Source: Sialis fuliginosa | Taxonomy: Eukaryota > Arthropoda > Insecta > Megaloptera > Sialidae | Reading direction: 5' to 3' | NCBI GenBank assembly: GCA_961205875.1 | Contig: OY540809.1 | Coordinates: 27,354,267 to 27,418,266 of the forward strand | DNA: 64,000 nucleotides | In this document: positions 22,144 to 34,900 of the stretch, in pieces | Layout: every line of letters begins with the position of its first letter | How positions within the stretch are numbered: position 1 is the stretch's first letter | Notes under the pieces: model-generated | The model's input: only the letters and a program-made list of their open reading frames with translations | Told to the model about the DNA's origin: nothing | Database searches by the model: none | Translations under genes and position numbers: made by a program

Positions 22144-24202
22144 ATATATTTTATTATATTCTTGATTTTGTCGTTTTCAAGTTTTACAATTACAGTTTAT
22201 CTCACTGTTAAGTAACTATTGATTTAACTAACTGACAATTCAAGTTATATCTGTAAAATAACTTGTCAGTATCATATGTATGTGAAATGTTCATAATGAA
22301 ATGTGCATATAACACATGCAGGTGTCAGAAGTGTAAATATTGGGGATTCATAGTTTAAGTTAGAATAGAACCTAATATGTAACCACTAACCATATCTCCA
22401 TGGACATTAGTGAGTGGGCACAATCCTCATCCATATTTCAACTACATATGTCTGGTAGATCTAGCTGGCTAAAATTGTAAACAACAAGGCCAAAAAAATA
22501 TATAAAAAAAATTGTCAGTACCTGTTCTTATATTCATTTGAGTGTTACTATAATTATTTGAGAATTAAGTACCTATTGAAATAAATAATAATATTTCACA
22601 AAACAACTACAATATAATATAATATAATATAATAACAATATAGATCATTTACAGATAATTGTGTATTCGACTGTACAAAAATAGAAGATGAAATATACAA
22701 AATTATTTATGTATTATTGCAATAAATATTAAAAAAAATAAAAATAATATTATATGAGAAACATATTTCCAGTTCAAGAATTTCCCATCTACACATAATC
22801 CAGTACCCGATGCAGATTGCTGCATTATCTACCTCACAAGTAGAACAGAAAAGTGGAGAAATACCACTGTAATCCTTTTATTAGTTCTATAGTAATGTAG
22901 ATATTTCCAGTTTTCTTTGTATTATATATCTATATCTAAGAAATTGTTTCATAAATGGAGAGTTTATAAGGAACGTTTTACTTCAATAAAACTTAATCCG
23001 GAACAATTGTTATTGCACGGATGTTGGTAGATTTTTTTTAATGTAATGTAAATTATTTTGATGGAACTTTCATATTTTCCATACATATGTAATGAATGAA
23101 TCAACAATTTATATTCAATAATTAGGTCAGGCACGTATCCAGAGAAATTTACAACTAATATTCTATTCATATATATGTACATAAATAAGTATGTATAAAA
23201 TGAAAAGGATAATCAGTGGTATTTGTGATGTTAATTTTAATTTTTAGAGCAGTCTTTTGCGCGGACATTAATTAATTTAAGATACACGCGAGTGAAGCCG
23301 CAAAGAAACTATTAGAATAAAATACACTAATCTACATGCTGAACATAAAAGTTTCGTAATCTCTTTAACTATTGTCACTTTCACTTTCTGTAAATCGAGT
23401 CTTGGAGCACAGCTGAACGCTGCCAATTTAATATAATAGGTAAATGTACGTCGATATATAGAGTAAATACGCAGTTAACTGCATCTATATGCAAAGCATA
23501 TGGTTTGCTGTACCAATATACAGATCTGATAATCATATTACTGAATATTCTCCAAGACAATGCACACTCTAACAATATTAAATACATGCTATATTTAATC
23601 GTCTGATGCAATTTGTGGAACGTATCACAGATTGTGTATGCATTTAGAAACTGTGGCTGTCGTTCGTACAAGTGTTGCTTGTTTTATTGACGTTGTTGAA
23701 TGAATATACAGTGGCGTATATGTGTGATGTTAAAATACTGTTTTACTTTGATGAAAAGTAAACGAAAAATTTATTGTAACTGTGATTTGTTTGCTTGGAA
23801 ATAACTGCACATTGTAAATGAAATTAAAATTATGTATAATTTTCTCAAAACTTTTACTGTGAGATTTAGTTATAAATTAAATGGGTGTGACTGTGTCAAG
23901 ATACCCAGTCGAGGAATTGACATGAATACGTTCCAAATGTAAGGTCATATTTAAAAAAAAACTATAATCAAAAAATTAAACACGTTACTACAAGCGAAAT
24001 CGTGGAAATACAAAATTTACCTTTTTATTATGTGAAGTTTTCCACTCACTGGTTAAATGTTTTGATTTGTGCTTGAACCTCATAGACCGAAGTCTATAAT
24101 TTGATACCAAAATCAGCGTGCTAGCTGCTCTGAATGTTGAGATATACTGATTTTAAATTTACGCTAGCGCGCAAAATGATCCCTGTGCGTTTCTCAAGTG
24201 TA
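22144..24202. other. AT-rich spacer with an ATAAT pentamer run
   Basis: No gene recognised. (ATAAT)n at about 22609-22635. Minus-strand frames at 22964-23182 and 23381-23671 (72 and 96 codons) have no recognisable domain. Confidence 0.45.
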
Positions 24203-24210
24203 TCTACTGT

Positions 24211-24728
24211 CAGCGGCGGCTCAAGTCAACTGGAGGCCTCATGCGGTAAAAATTTTGGGTCCCTCAAACTCAAGTTAGAAATAGAAGTTGCAAGAAAACT
24301 CTCATAAACTTATTAACAAAAAAGAAAGGTAAGAAAAAATTTCATACCGTTACACATTAAATAAAATTTCTTGCAAAATCATCACTTATTTTGACAGTAT
24401 CAATGCGGTTTAAAATTTCCTGCTCTATATACAATATGGCCAAGTTATTTAGTCTTTCATCTCCTATTGTATTCCTGAAATAATTTTTTACTCTATTTAA
24501 ACAGAAAATGATCTTTCTACTGACACGTTAGACAAGGAAATTGTTAAAAAAATAATCTTCAATAATATTTCAATATTCTGAAATGTGCAAGATTTATTTG
24601 GCGGTTAGATAGATGTGTAAATAATTTGAATTTTTTTGTAAAAAAATGAATACTGCGAAATTCAGGACCCTTTGGTATCCGGGGCCACACGCGGTCGCTT
24701 AGTTCGTTTACCGTTAAACCCGCCACTG
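24211..24728 (-). mobile_element. Internally deleted hAT element
   Basis: Ends CAGCGGCGGCT (24211) and CCGCCACTG (to 24728) are inverted, the CAG-GGCGG type of hAT termini. Flanking octamers TCTACTGT (24203-24210) and CCAACTGT (24729-24736) agree at 6 of 8 positions, as expected of an old 8-bp hAT duplication. It contains the transposase C-terminal remnant 24358-24540, so this is a deletion derivative of a coding element rather than a pure MITE. Confidence 0.75.
24358..24540 (-). pseudogene. hAT transposase C-terminal dimerisation region
   Basis: hAT transposases excise and reinsert their element; the C-terminal region mediates dimerisation. On the minus strand, VSVERSFS (in a shifted frame) is followed by RNTIGDERLNNLAILYIE and then EILNRIDTVKISDDFARNF to a TAA at 24360-24358. 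This is the S-x-ERSFS...K-x-Y-R-x(3)-G-x-ERL-x2-LA pattern of the hAT C-terminal domain, close to the ZMYM1/TTF-type family. Stops and a frameshift precede the conserved block and the DDE catalytic part is absent. The position between hAT-type ends supports the assignment. Confidence 0.75.
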
Positions 24729-24736
24729 CCAACTGT

Positions 24737-25958
24737 GTGCTATTTAAAATCTGGAGTGGGACGTTACATACAACAAATTATTTGTTAAATTAGGCATGCA
24801 ACTTTGATAGAAAATATTTTCCCATAATATTTATATTTAAGACTGTAGAATAAATTACCACTATTTTTTATTCACCTGTATATGAATAGTAGAACAATAC
24901 TAGATTACTTTCTGAATGCTAATTGGTGAATGAATTACTGTAAATGAAAAACAAATTAGTTTAACACGTGTACTTGCGTTTTAGATATTACTATTTATTG
25001 AACTTCTTTGTAGCCCTTTCATGTTCCAGATCATGATAGTAACATCTGTGCAAGATGAAACATACACTTTTGCATTTATCGTAGTATCAAATTTCATTTT
25101 TCGTGTTCCTATTTTAATACATATTCCGTTTTCTGAACTGTATCATGTTTCATATCGATTTTATATACATAGATAACAAAAATATATTTGGCATAACGTT
25201 GTATATATATATACTATATATAGGTATGTATGTTATTAATACTTTAAAATACACGTATTATATTTTCCAAATGTCGTAAAAACATATAAACAAAATTTTT
25301 CCAATATTTTATAAATGTTTAATTATTTTAGATTTTTTGAATTTCACATATTAGTTAAATACATTATTAACATACGAATATAGTTATAAATTTTATGTTT
25401 GTAATTTCACACAAAATAAATTGTAGTTGGTATAGATTACTATAGAATATAAAAAAATAAAAAATAATATTTAAATATAAATAAACGGTGATAAAATGAA
25501 AATAATTTTTTTTTAATTCTAGACTGTGACACATTTATATGTAAGTATAATAGTATGTAATAATTAAAAATATTACATGTTTTTTTTATAGGCTAAAATA
25601 CAAAATTTTCATTTCCCGGAAGCTACGTACTTTAATATTCCTTCTTAATCAGAGCTTACAGGTATGTGGAAAATAATTACAGAGGCGTCAGGTATCTGAA
25701 ATTTAAATCATCACAATGATTTATGTTTGTAATTTACTTATACATATTTATTAGCTGGGGAAAGTGTAAAATATTGTTAATATATTATAACTCTGAGACG
25801 TTTCTAATAGAACAGGGTGTTTGAGGATTGTGTGGGATTGAAGGTAAGATTATTAAATTAGAAGGTCTTTGTTTAGTTTTAGAATCGTTGTGGGTGGTTA
25901 TGCTTAAGAACACGGGTATTTTAAGAAAATTTTAATATACATTTTTTTTGCTTTTTTG
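24737..25958. other. AT-rich spacer
   Basis: No coding motif. TATATATATACTATATATAG at about 25203-25222 is a simple repeat. Confidence 0.45.
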
Positions 25959-25966
25959 TTCTGAAC

Positions 25967-26431
25967 CAGCGCCGGCTTTAAGTAAACTTTTTTTTTAATC
26001 TTTAAATTTTTTGTCGATCTGTTAAACCCGACTAAGCAAAAAATATAGCTAAATATAAACAATGTTAATTTTTTTTTAATCCAAGAAAAATCGATTATTT
26101 GATAGCTGCTAACTAACAAATTCTTATTCAGCAACCCAGAAAACCTTTAATAAGGTATTAGCTGAGATATTAACTAATCAACTTATTTGTTAATTTATCA
26201 ATTTTAATTTGTTAATAAAAGGGGAAGGAGGTCTTGACGGTCTTAGGGCATTTGATAATCTTAAAGTTAATGATAGAAGCTATATTTAAAAAAAAGTTGG
26301 GGTTTGTAGGATCGCGCCAAGCTGAAATATTAACTATTCTTGTTAATTTATCAATTTTAATTGACATTTTCGGTGATTTTTTAACATTTTTTAGGGGGAG
26401 AGAGGCGCCAGACTTGCTAAGGCCGGCTCTG
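25967..26431. mobile_element. hAT-type MITE, 465 bp
   Basis: Ends CAGCGCCGGCTTTAAG and the inverse of CAGAGCCGGCCTTAGCAAG. Flanking octamers TTCTGAAC (25959-25966) and CTCTAAAC (26432-26439) agree at 6 of 8. A direct repeat of about 50 bp (GTTAATTTATCAATTTTAAT) lies at about 26190 and 26340. The 67-codon frame at 26234 has no recognisable domain. Confidence 0.6.
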
Positions 26432-26439
26432 CTCTAAAC

Positions 26440-27744
26440 ATACACTTTTTTATATTTTTCTTTCTACTAGCAATTTTTCAACTACACAAATTAGCTTTTA
26501 CAACTGCAGTTTTCATTTTTGGAACTGTAGAAACAAGCTACAACTACACACTAAAATAACCCCTGCTTAATTTACTTTTAAGCAACAACACACATGTTTA
26601 CAAAATTATAAGAATTTGTAGAGAATGGATAGATATAAATGTTTTTCTGAAAATACTGCTTTTTTCTCAATTTTTCCTGTATATTTTGACTTTTATTGGT
26701 AGATGGTAAATTTTTAAAGAAGAATTTATAATTTAAAAAATTAATTTATAAATTCCATCTCCGCAAAAAATGGATTATTTGTTAAATTTGACTTTTACAA
26801 ATTTTTAATCTATTTTCTCTGGAAATGAAAGTAATAAATTAATAAAAAAAAAAAAACTATATCTTATTAAAAAAAGTCATAATATACAGGAAAAACTGGA
26901 AAAAAGTAGTATTTTTAAGAAAAACGTGAAATTGTTATTTAAAATACACATCAAATTTAAAATGCATTGAACATAACTAAATATTAATTTTCAACATTGA
27001 GTTTGTGACTAACTTGTTTTTTGGTCATAAAGAGCACATTAAGGGGGCGTCCCATTGATATTTAAATTTGTACGGACACCCTAATGTCCATATCATAATT
27101 GGCTAAAAATCAAAAAGGATAAAAAAAATTTTTAGAATGCCCTGTAATGTTTTGGTCATTCATAATTAGTTATGTACTCAATTGAACATAATGTATGTAT
27201 TAAATGTAATTTGCAAGCATATTGACGTTTGTATTTCCGTCGTAATGCACGTGTTAAGATTATATTCCATTTTCTTGGGGTCAAACAGAGGTGGGCTGGA
27301 CACTAATAATTTTATTATTTCAAGATATTTTTCTTTATAAAAACATGGAAAATAGAGATCGGAAACTGATGAAAATAATTATTGGTAATTAATTAGTTAA
27401 TTTACGTATGTAACATATAGCACACCCATGTATTAGCGATACAATACTGTGTGAATGTATGAAAATACATTTGAGTGGGTATGTTGTATACACATGTGTA
27501 ATTAAATCCAATTAGGAATAACGTTCCGATAAATACAGAATGCTATAGAAATTAAATACGTCTATGTGACACGTGCACATTATGTGTAACTAGCAATCAT
27601 TTGTTTGATTTATTGTAAATACAAACAATTATTATAAAATAAACATGTTTTGTAGAAAATACAATAAGAATTTAAATTGAACACTGTCAATACAAAGATA
27701 TGCTTCAAATGTAAACACCCGATAACAAAAATGTGGGTAGCAGA
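26440..27744. other. AT-rich spacer containing a small foldback
   Basis: Apart from 26641-26925 no gene or repeat recognised. Confidence 0.45.
26641..26925. repeat. Inverted repeat with ~56-bp arms
   Basis: GTTTTTCTGAAAATACTGCT on the left pairs with AGTAGTATTTTTAAGAAAAAC on the right, followed by TTTTTCCTGTATATT against AATATACAGGAAAAA. No clear duplication. Probably an old foldback element. Confidence 0.55.
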
Positions 27745-28539
27745 TGTTCGTGTGGTAAAATAGGTGACATAAACCACATATTTTTCAAATGTGATAATAG
27801 GGCCAAAATAAAATATTTTCTAAAATCACTACAAGATCTAGGTTTCATATTTCCTTTAAACTTAGAAGTTTATTCTTAACAGCAATAATATAAAAGTAGG
27901 GACTTGAACCTGAACCCAAACAATATACCCGAAAAAAACTGTATTTTTCATTAACCTGAACCCGAACCGAACCGCTATATCTCAAAGTCAACGAACCTGA
28001 ATCTGAACCCGAACCTTTTCATGGATAACCGGTATCCATATATTTTTAAAAGGTTCAATAAATTATTTTTAATATTTTAATATTTTCCTCCAACAATTTT
28101 TAAGAGATTATAAAATGTATTAATACCTACTGGAAATCTGTTTGAATTTTATTTAAAAATATAAATTTCAATCTTTAAAATGTAATTTTATTTTTTGTCC
28201 TTTTTTATAGCAATATTGTAATGCTATTAATGTTTTTTTCTTCTTCAAAAAATGATTTATTTGTTAATTATAATTTTTTTTCGAACAAAATAATTTTCTT
28301 TCAATTACAAACTTGAACTCGAACTCGAACCTGAACCCTAAGAAATAACGGTTTTTGAACCCAAATAGTTTGTAACATGTTAAACCCAAACCCGAACCGA
28401 AATGTTTGTTTGAACCCGAACCGAACCCGAACCATAAATAAATTCCGGTTCAAGTCCCTGTATAAAAGCATTTCTGACAATTGAAGACTTCTTTCGTAAA
28501 ACGAAGTTAAGATTAAGTGTTAGTACTCCTTATGCGTGA
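27745..28539 (+). pseudogene. LINE ORF2 C-terminus, split by a hAT element
   Basis: ORF2 provides reverse transcriptase; this is its C-terminal tail. CSCGKIGDINHIFFKC (27745 on) is the Cys/His knuckle of I/Jockey-type ORF2 C-termini. The frame continues through LKSLQDLGFIFPLNLEV to about 27870, then shifts, and reads on to the hAT insertion. Beyond it the same frame resumes (AFLTIEDFFRKTKLRLS) and ends at TGA 28537-28539. Omitting the insert and one TSD copy keeps the frame, so the insertion hit an already frameshifted or still-readable tail. The AT-rich tail after 28540 is likely its 3' UTR. 5'-truncated; no catalytic RT motif in the window. Confidence 0.7.
27897..28460. mobile_element. hAT-type element, 564 bp, perfect 8-bp TSD
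   Basis: Ends TAGGGACTTGAACC and GGTTCAAGTCCCTG, flanked by identical TATAAAAG at 27889-27896 and 28461-28468. The subterminal regions are full of GAACC/GAACCCGAACC motifs in one orientation on both sides, plausibly transposase-binding repeats as described for hAT elements. No transposase. Inserted into a LINE tail. Confidence 0.88.
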
Positions 28540-29670
28540 ATTCCTTACATACATTCCATAAACATGGCCGTACTGTTCGTAAAAACCCGCCCCGACAGGT
28601 GCGGAGGCAAATTTCCTTTCCATCATGTATGTCCTTTATCAGAGGGAAATAAAATAACTATAAATTAAAATTTAAAGTCAACAAAGGTTTCATAACTAAC
28701 TAAATAACTATAAATAACAGATGTTGAATGAAATATAATAAACTATAACCGATAAAATCCTCTAAACAATCATTTAAAATATAAAAAATAAAAATAAATA
28801 AAGAAACTAATAAAAAATAATATCAATAACAGTTATATTATAATAACACAATAAACATTAATTATAAATAGGTCAAATAAAGCGGGTACATATATTATAT
28901 AATCCATAAAAATAAACATTGAACCCAAACGTAACACAATATGTAGCTGTAAGGGATCATCCCTAACTCTAAATAAGTAAAATTAAAAAAAAGGGTGTGT
29001 GTACTTATGTACGCCCATTAGAAATATGCATTAGTAAAATTTCACCTTGAACGCGTCTAAAGAAGTATAACATCAAAAAATAATTTCAAATGATGAACTA
29101 AGATTTAATATTAATTAATTATATTGTATGCACACATACACACTTTATACCAATGATATGGTAAATTGCAATATCTGCATAATATAATCGAGAGCTACAG
29201 AATAGGGGTCAAGTACCATAGTTTGAGATCGAAACATAATACTAGTCACATGTACTTGTAAACATACTCATAGTTAGCATACATATGTATTATGTATGTA
29301 TTTAGAAATCTGTAAGTATGTATTACCTCAAGTTGAGGCAAAGCTCTACATAATTGGTGAGGAATGTACAATAGTTCTGACCTGGTAATATAATATGTAT
29401 GCATGTATATTGTACATATGTATATGCATATTATATCATAATGAATTATTAAACAGCTAATAGAATTTTAAATAAGTATAATAATAATAAAGATTTATAT
29501 ATTGTCTTGGTATTATATACCTACTAAATAGTCCAGGATTTATTTGAAGATCATTATAAAAGTTTTAATCAATTTTCTTCATTACTGAATAAATTAACAT
29601 CTATGTGATAAGACTGATAAGTATACACATAAAACAGAAAATGTAATATTGTAAATATTATATTATGGGT
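28540..29670. other. AT-rich DNA, partly LINE 3' UTR
   Basis: The first 300 bp or so probably belong to the LINE at 27745. The rest has simple ATGT/TATG-type runs (29280-29430) and no recognisable gene. Confidence 0.4.
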
Positions 29671-29930
29671 TGATCCAGATTATCGAACCGGTCTCGGTCC
29701 AATCAAATACTATACATGAAATAGCATTATGACTGACCCATTAGCAACTTCCAATCCTTGCTTGTATCATCGTGCTACCCATTTACACTACATATGTACA
29801 CTAAAACATTATAACTGTCTTTACAGAACTCAATCCAGTGGACAAAAATGGATGATGAAGAAGAAATAGCATTATTATAAAATAAATAGGAAGACAATCA
29901 AGAATTTGTGAATTGGACTTTATTTAGGTA
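29671..29930 (+). other. Possible decayed PIF/Harbinger 5' region
   Basis: CCAGATTATCGAACCGGTCT at about 29676 recurs (with changes) at 63495. Downstream a 3'-splice-like TCTTTACAG precedes ATGGATGATGAAGAAGAAA, which would read MDDEEEIALL before a stop. An acidic M-D-D-E-E-E start is common in Harbinger-type ORFs, but ten residues cannot prove it. Confidence 0.22.
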
Positions 29931-30884
29931 CTATAATAAATAAGTTATTTGTTCAATATATTAATATTAGTACTAGTAAAATTTATTTATGAAGTACTAT
30001 TTTGCTTTAAGCTTATAATTATGATATAAGTATTTAAAAAAAAATAATAGTTGCTACTTCCTACATAATTCCATTAATACCGGTCACCCTGTTTGTTCCC
30101 ACCTGCTATGATTGGTCCATCATCAACTTCCCATTTCATCTTGTGTTCTTGTTTTTCTTAATACACATTCACACTCACAACATATTCTACAAGTAACAAT
30201 CAACCACGAAGGAGCTGTCTGAAAGGTTAAGCCAGCTGACAATAATACATGAAGAAGAATAGTTAGCTAATATTTTGATTTATTAACAGTAAAATAAATA
30301 ATGTTTTAATTTTATTTATCAAATTATCAAGAAATTTCTATAAACACGCGATTGGCAACCCTAGCGTTCTTTTACAAGTTGATACGTAAAGAAGTTCCTC
30401 TCTAGCAAGTGACTGGGTGTAACCAATTAAAACTCTTGCTGGAAAGTCGACACCTCCTGAGCGTCAGACGGGTCATTAATCACGACGTACGTGGCGTTAA
30501 TATCGCGTTACTGTAACTGCACACCGCTCCTGGGACTGACTGACTGGAGCACTTCACGTCTGGTCAAACGTTACACCCATCCCTATTCTATTGGTCTGGT
30601 CAAGCACGTTCAATGCATACACGCGCATTTCAAATGTAATTTATGGTTTCGAGTATAAAAAGTAACGATAAGATGTGTAATAGCTGAGATAATTGTCTGA
30701 AGGATTTTGTGGGAAGCGGATTCGATAAGAAAAGATTATAAATGCTATCGTTTAGAATGGAGGTTATTAATTTTTTGCTCGCGACACCTTTTCTACAAGA
30801 CACATTTTTAGCGACCACTAGGTCGTATTTTGTATGTTTCTTAAGTATAATGTATAATCGATTGACAAAAACATAAGATACCGC
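29931..30884. other. Spacer with a GC-richer stretch at 30345-30650
   Basis: 30345-30650 is richer in GC and CpG than its surroundings (GGGTCATTAATCACGACGTA, GTGGCGTTAATATCGCGTTA). No repeat partner or open frame recognised. The minus frame 30630-30887 (85 codons) is unrecognised. It could be a promoter-proximal region or an orphan TE piece. Confidence 0.35.
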
Positions 30885-31412
30885 CATCAGTCTTGGTCGC
30901 TGTAAGAATAAGGTATACTATTTTTTGGGATTGTTGGGCTTCTTTTTTGTAATTCTCATGAACTCATACTACTAATAAAATAAGTACCTCTTTATTCAAT
31001 CAATTTAATTACCAAAGTCCACAAATATAGTTTTTTTTTTAATTATAGCCTTTTTAATTTATGTTTTTTCGCCAGTAATGGACAAAGTAAAATCAGTATT
31101 GGGTACCCAGTAATGGTTACAAATTGATAGGTACTACGACACAAACAAAACTTTAAAAATAATAATGTGAAGCAGATGTTATGATGATATAATAATTAAT
31201 CAATAGGTTCGGTTACACTAATAATTTGTTTAAAAGTTTTTGACACCCATTGACCGATTGTCATCAAATTATATTGTTTTATAGTTACGTGTCTATAGAT
31301 TATGATTCGGTAATGGCAGTAATCAAATATCAACAAATATTTCTAATTTAGTACATTTAATAATATAAGTGTCCAACACTGGGGTATTATCCAGGACTGG
31401 TGCCAGTACCTT
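30885..31412 (+). mobile_element. Family F element, copy 2
   Basis: Colinear with 16400-16948: AATGGACAAAGTAAA-TCAGTATTGGGTACCC, TACTACGACACA, TTTTGACACCCATTGACCG, GGTAATGGCAGTAATCAAAT and the end GACTGGTGCCAGTACCTT. The left terminus is degraded. Confidence 0.65.
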
Positions 31413-31436
31413 GATATTGAGAAATTTTACTTATAA

Positions 31437-33615
31437 GTAATTATAGTTCAGGAAACAAAAACACAGCTCCATATAAACTTCTAAATAATTCCAATAGAAA
31501 TGATACTTATACATATTGTTCCCAGTACTTAGATGCATCTTTTCAGAAATATCCCCATATGTAGGTGTTGAGCAAAAAAAAATACACTTATTTTAATTTT
31601 GGTTTTTGGTATTTTTTTTTTAATGAAGTGCTTTCTTAATATGGTTGTATCTTTTGAACTAAAGAACTGACAAACTTATATCAAAAAAATCAAAATGGAG
31701 GTACTCTCTTTAGGTTCTTACATAGGTACATTTGAAAAGAAAATATTATTTTTTGTTTAGTCATTTAAGTGAACCTTTCTGTCCAAAAACCAAGTTTTAA
31801 AATTACCCCGAAAAATTTATTTACCTGCCTGGGAGAAGATATTTAAATTTGCTATACACATTATTAGTCAAGTCAAATAAACATAAATTTAAACAACTAT
31901 CGGAAACTAATTCGGACCAAAATGATTTTTGGTAAAAATGTTCTACTAATGACTCTGGTTATTCTCCAAAATGTTCAAGTTGATCCGAGTTGTGCTACCG
32001 TCGCCATCTTAAAAAAATGGCGAATGGGTCACATTTTTCTACAGTTTTTCGCGTTTTTATCTGAAACCGTACGTTCTACGAAAACATAGCAAATATCTTT
32101 TTTTGTAGAGCATATAATTTTCTTTAAAATAAGATCAAGAACATTGAGATCGGTTAAATATTAATGTTAGGAGAGCTGGGTTTTTGAAAAAATAGTGAAC
32201 GAAATGTAATTTTTTTACAATATTTTCAATTTTATTTCAGTCTCGATACTATTAATTTAGAAATACTGTGCAAAAGTACTAAATAATTCCAATAGTTATG
32301 AAACTTTCCAGGGTTTTAGAATTAGTTGTGAGGAGTATTTTCGTAAAAGTCCCCATTCTTAAGTGTTGAGCCAACCCTGCAATCATGGTTGGAAGAAACA
32401 GCTTAAGAGATTATAAAAACTGAAATAGCACCTGAACGGTACATAGAATCAATTTGCAATTACCCTTAAATGACGCAGAATTAAATTTTGCATAGATAAT
32501 ATACATATATTTTTTTAATTGTGACTAACCTAAGCGGTGATATCGCTGCCATCGTAAATAAATGGCGGACGGGGCACAATTTTTTACGGTTTTTCGCGTT
32601 TTTCTTTGAAAATATTCATTCTACGAACACGATGCAAATAACTTTTTTTGTAGAGAATATAATTTACTATAAAATAAGATCAAGGTTATTAAGATCAGTT
32701 ATGTACTAGCGTAAGGAGCATTGTGACTTTAAAAAAATATAGTTAACTAAAAAACATTTTTTTGCATTTTTTTAGATTTTAGTTGACCCTGATGCTATTT
32801 CGAAATTTTTTTGTAGAATCTTATTCAAATATCAGAAATTTTCGCGTATAATAAAAACCAAAAACATCAAGATTAATGCAGTGGTAACGGAAAAAAGGTT
32901 ATTTTTTTTAACTACTTAATTGCTGTATACCAGAACAGATACGTTCCTATTACAGTATTGATGCAAAAAATTCAAATTATGAACATATTCCATTAAATAT
33001 ATTACAGAGTATTATTATAAGTATTACTTCAACAACATTACAGAGTACATGATGTATTTTTAGAAACGGTTTAAGAAGGAATTTTGGTCCGGATATTTGT
33101 GAAAAATTAACCGATTCACTGCAAATATTTGCGTGTTTATTTAACTATATTAAATAGTTAATTTCAGTAGCCAAACAATATACTTGGATCAATTTTTATA
33201 GGATCGTAACAAGACAAGTACAATAGATCCATCTATTTTATAAACAAAAGGCATACAAATAAAGGAGCAACTAATTCATTAATAGTATAAAACCATAATT
33301 ATTTCATATTCTATAATATTTAATGTTCTTATTACCTTAATGTGAGAACCCCAATCCTTACATTTTAATCCTGTAAAATCGATAAGGCCTTAGTATTCAT
33401 ATTTTAGCCTGAAAATGTTACTATAGTCCAGGGAAGAAAAACACAGCTTAATTTATTAATTAACACATTCAAATGAAGTGATACTTATACATGTTATTAC
33501 ATTATTTTATTTTAATACATAGATGAATATTTTCACAAATATCCCTATATGTATCTAATTGTAAGTGTAGAGCAAAACATTATATCGATATTATTAGTTT
33601 TGGTTTTTAGTGATT
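31437..33615 (+). repeat. Mosaic of direct repeats
   Basis: Two overlapping direct duplications. 31950-32230 recurs at 32515-32770, about 545 bp downstream (TTTTTCGCGTTTTT, TTTTTTGTAGAGMATATAAT, AAAATAAGATCAAG). 31437-31620 recurs at 33415-33615 (AACACAGCT, GTGATACTTATACAT, AATATCCCYATATGTA). 32264-32480 recurs inverted at 34830-35055. No open frame of note. Probably several copies of one unidentified TE family. Confidence 0.6.
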
Positions 33616-34615
33616 TTTTTACGGTACGTTTTGGTAGGTTTCCTTAAGATTCTTAACTAAAGAACTTACAAACTTGTTTTTACAAAGCGAAATTATTTAA
33701 AATCGAATGTTTTAAAATTATAATATTATAAAAAAGAATCGCACGGACAACATGTTTGTAGCCTAAAAATATTTATAATTTTACTGTTTAGTCATATTTA
33801 TAACATAAGTACACATACAATTTTAAAAAGGGTGCATTTTATAATAAAATAATTTTTTTTTCGATTTTTTAATTTTTGACGTACCTATTGTTAAATGCAA
33901 GTCAATTTAACACATTTTTTCTCTCTTTTCTACTCAATATATCCTAAGCTTATTTTAGTAGAACCATTAAATAACTTTGAAAAAGCTTAGGTGTGGATTT
34001 TGAACACAAAATTGAACAAGAATGGTAAATTTTCATAAATCGCTATATTTGTAGTTCTACTAAATGTGATTAAAATTGATTAAAAATGTTTTTGTAATAT
34101 ATCCGAATGACACACCTTATAGATTATTTGCTACTCTTTAATTTTTGTCCTGTAATTTTTTCACGTACAAATAGTCATATGAGAATAGTCAATTGCCATA
34201 GAGTGCGACATACCGTATGCAAATATATAGCCATACTTTCTCCGCGCTCTACCACGATAACGGTTGTTTCTTTTTAAAAATGGAAAGAACATGTTTTCTT
34301 AAGAATTTTATAACACACCATTTATATAATAACCCTTATTGACCTCCGAGTAATAGGAAGCGAGATATTCGTTAATAACTGTTTTTCGTCACGTTAGACC
34401 TTCAATATCTCGCAACGTCGACACGATATCGCTGGGGACTTTTTACACGTTATTTATAACACTGTAACGAAGGTGTATACAAAAATTCAGCTAACTGCTA
34501 TTTTTTTCCCAGATTGAGTGCATTTATATCTAAAATTACTGGACTATTTATGAAATTATTCGTTACTCTGACTACTACTGTTTTAACCAACAATTTTGTT
34601 TGGAATTAAAAAAAA
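33616..34615. other. AT-rich spacer
   Basis: No gene or repeat recognised. 34380-34450 is slightly GC-richer (TATCTCGCAACGTCGACACG). Confidence 0.4.
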
Positions 34616-34900
34616 CATATCTCCTGTATGGTACATAGTACAAATTTGCAATTAGGCTCAAATGACGCGAAATTAAATTGCGCACAGACAAAAATAACAT
34701 ATTTTTTTAATTTGGGCCCGCAAAGTAGGTTATATTTGTGGTACAAGATGGAATTATATATATTTTTAATGTTTAACTGCAAATTTAGCATAGTTAACGG
34801 GACCACATTTAAAAAAATGTTCTCTGTATCTATAAAGAACTTAGTTCTGCGTCATTTGGGCCTAATTGCAAATGTGTAGTATTTATCGTTTCGGAGATAT
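34616..34900. repeat. Palindrome, 285 bp
   Basis: ATATCTCC...ACAAATTTGCAATTAGG on the left pairs with CCTAATTGCAAATGTG...GGAGATAT on the right; AAATGACGC-GAA is mirrored inside. The overlapping open frames 34606-34806 (-) and 34628-34879 (+) are products of the palindrome. The right arm continues into the unit shared with 32264-32480. Confidence 0.7.

Noticed and set aside
23381-23671. 96-codon minus-strand frame as a gene
   Set aside because: No recognisable domain or splice structure, and no second line of support.
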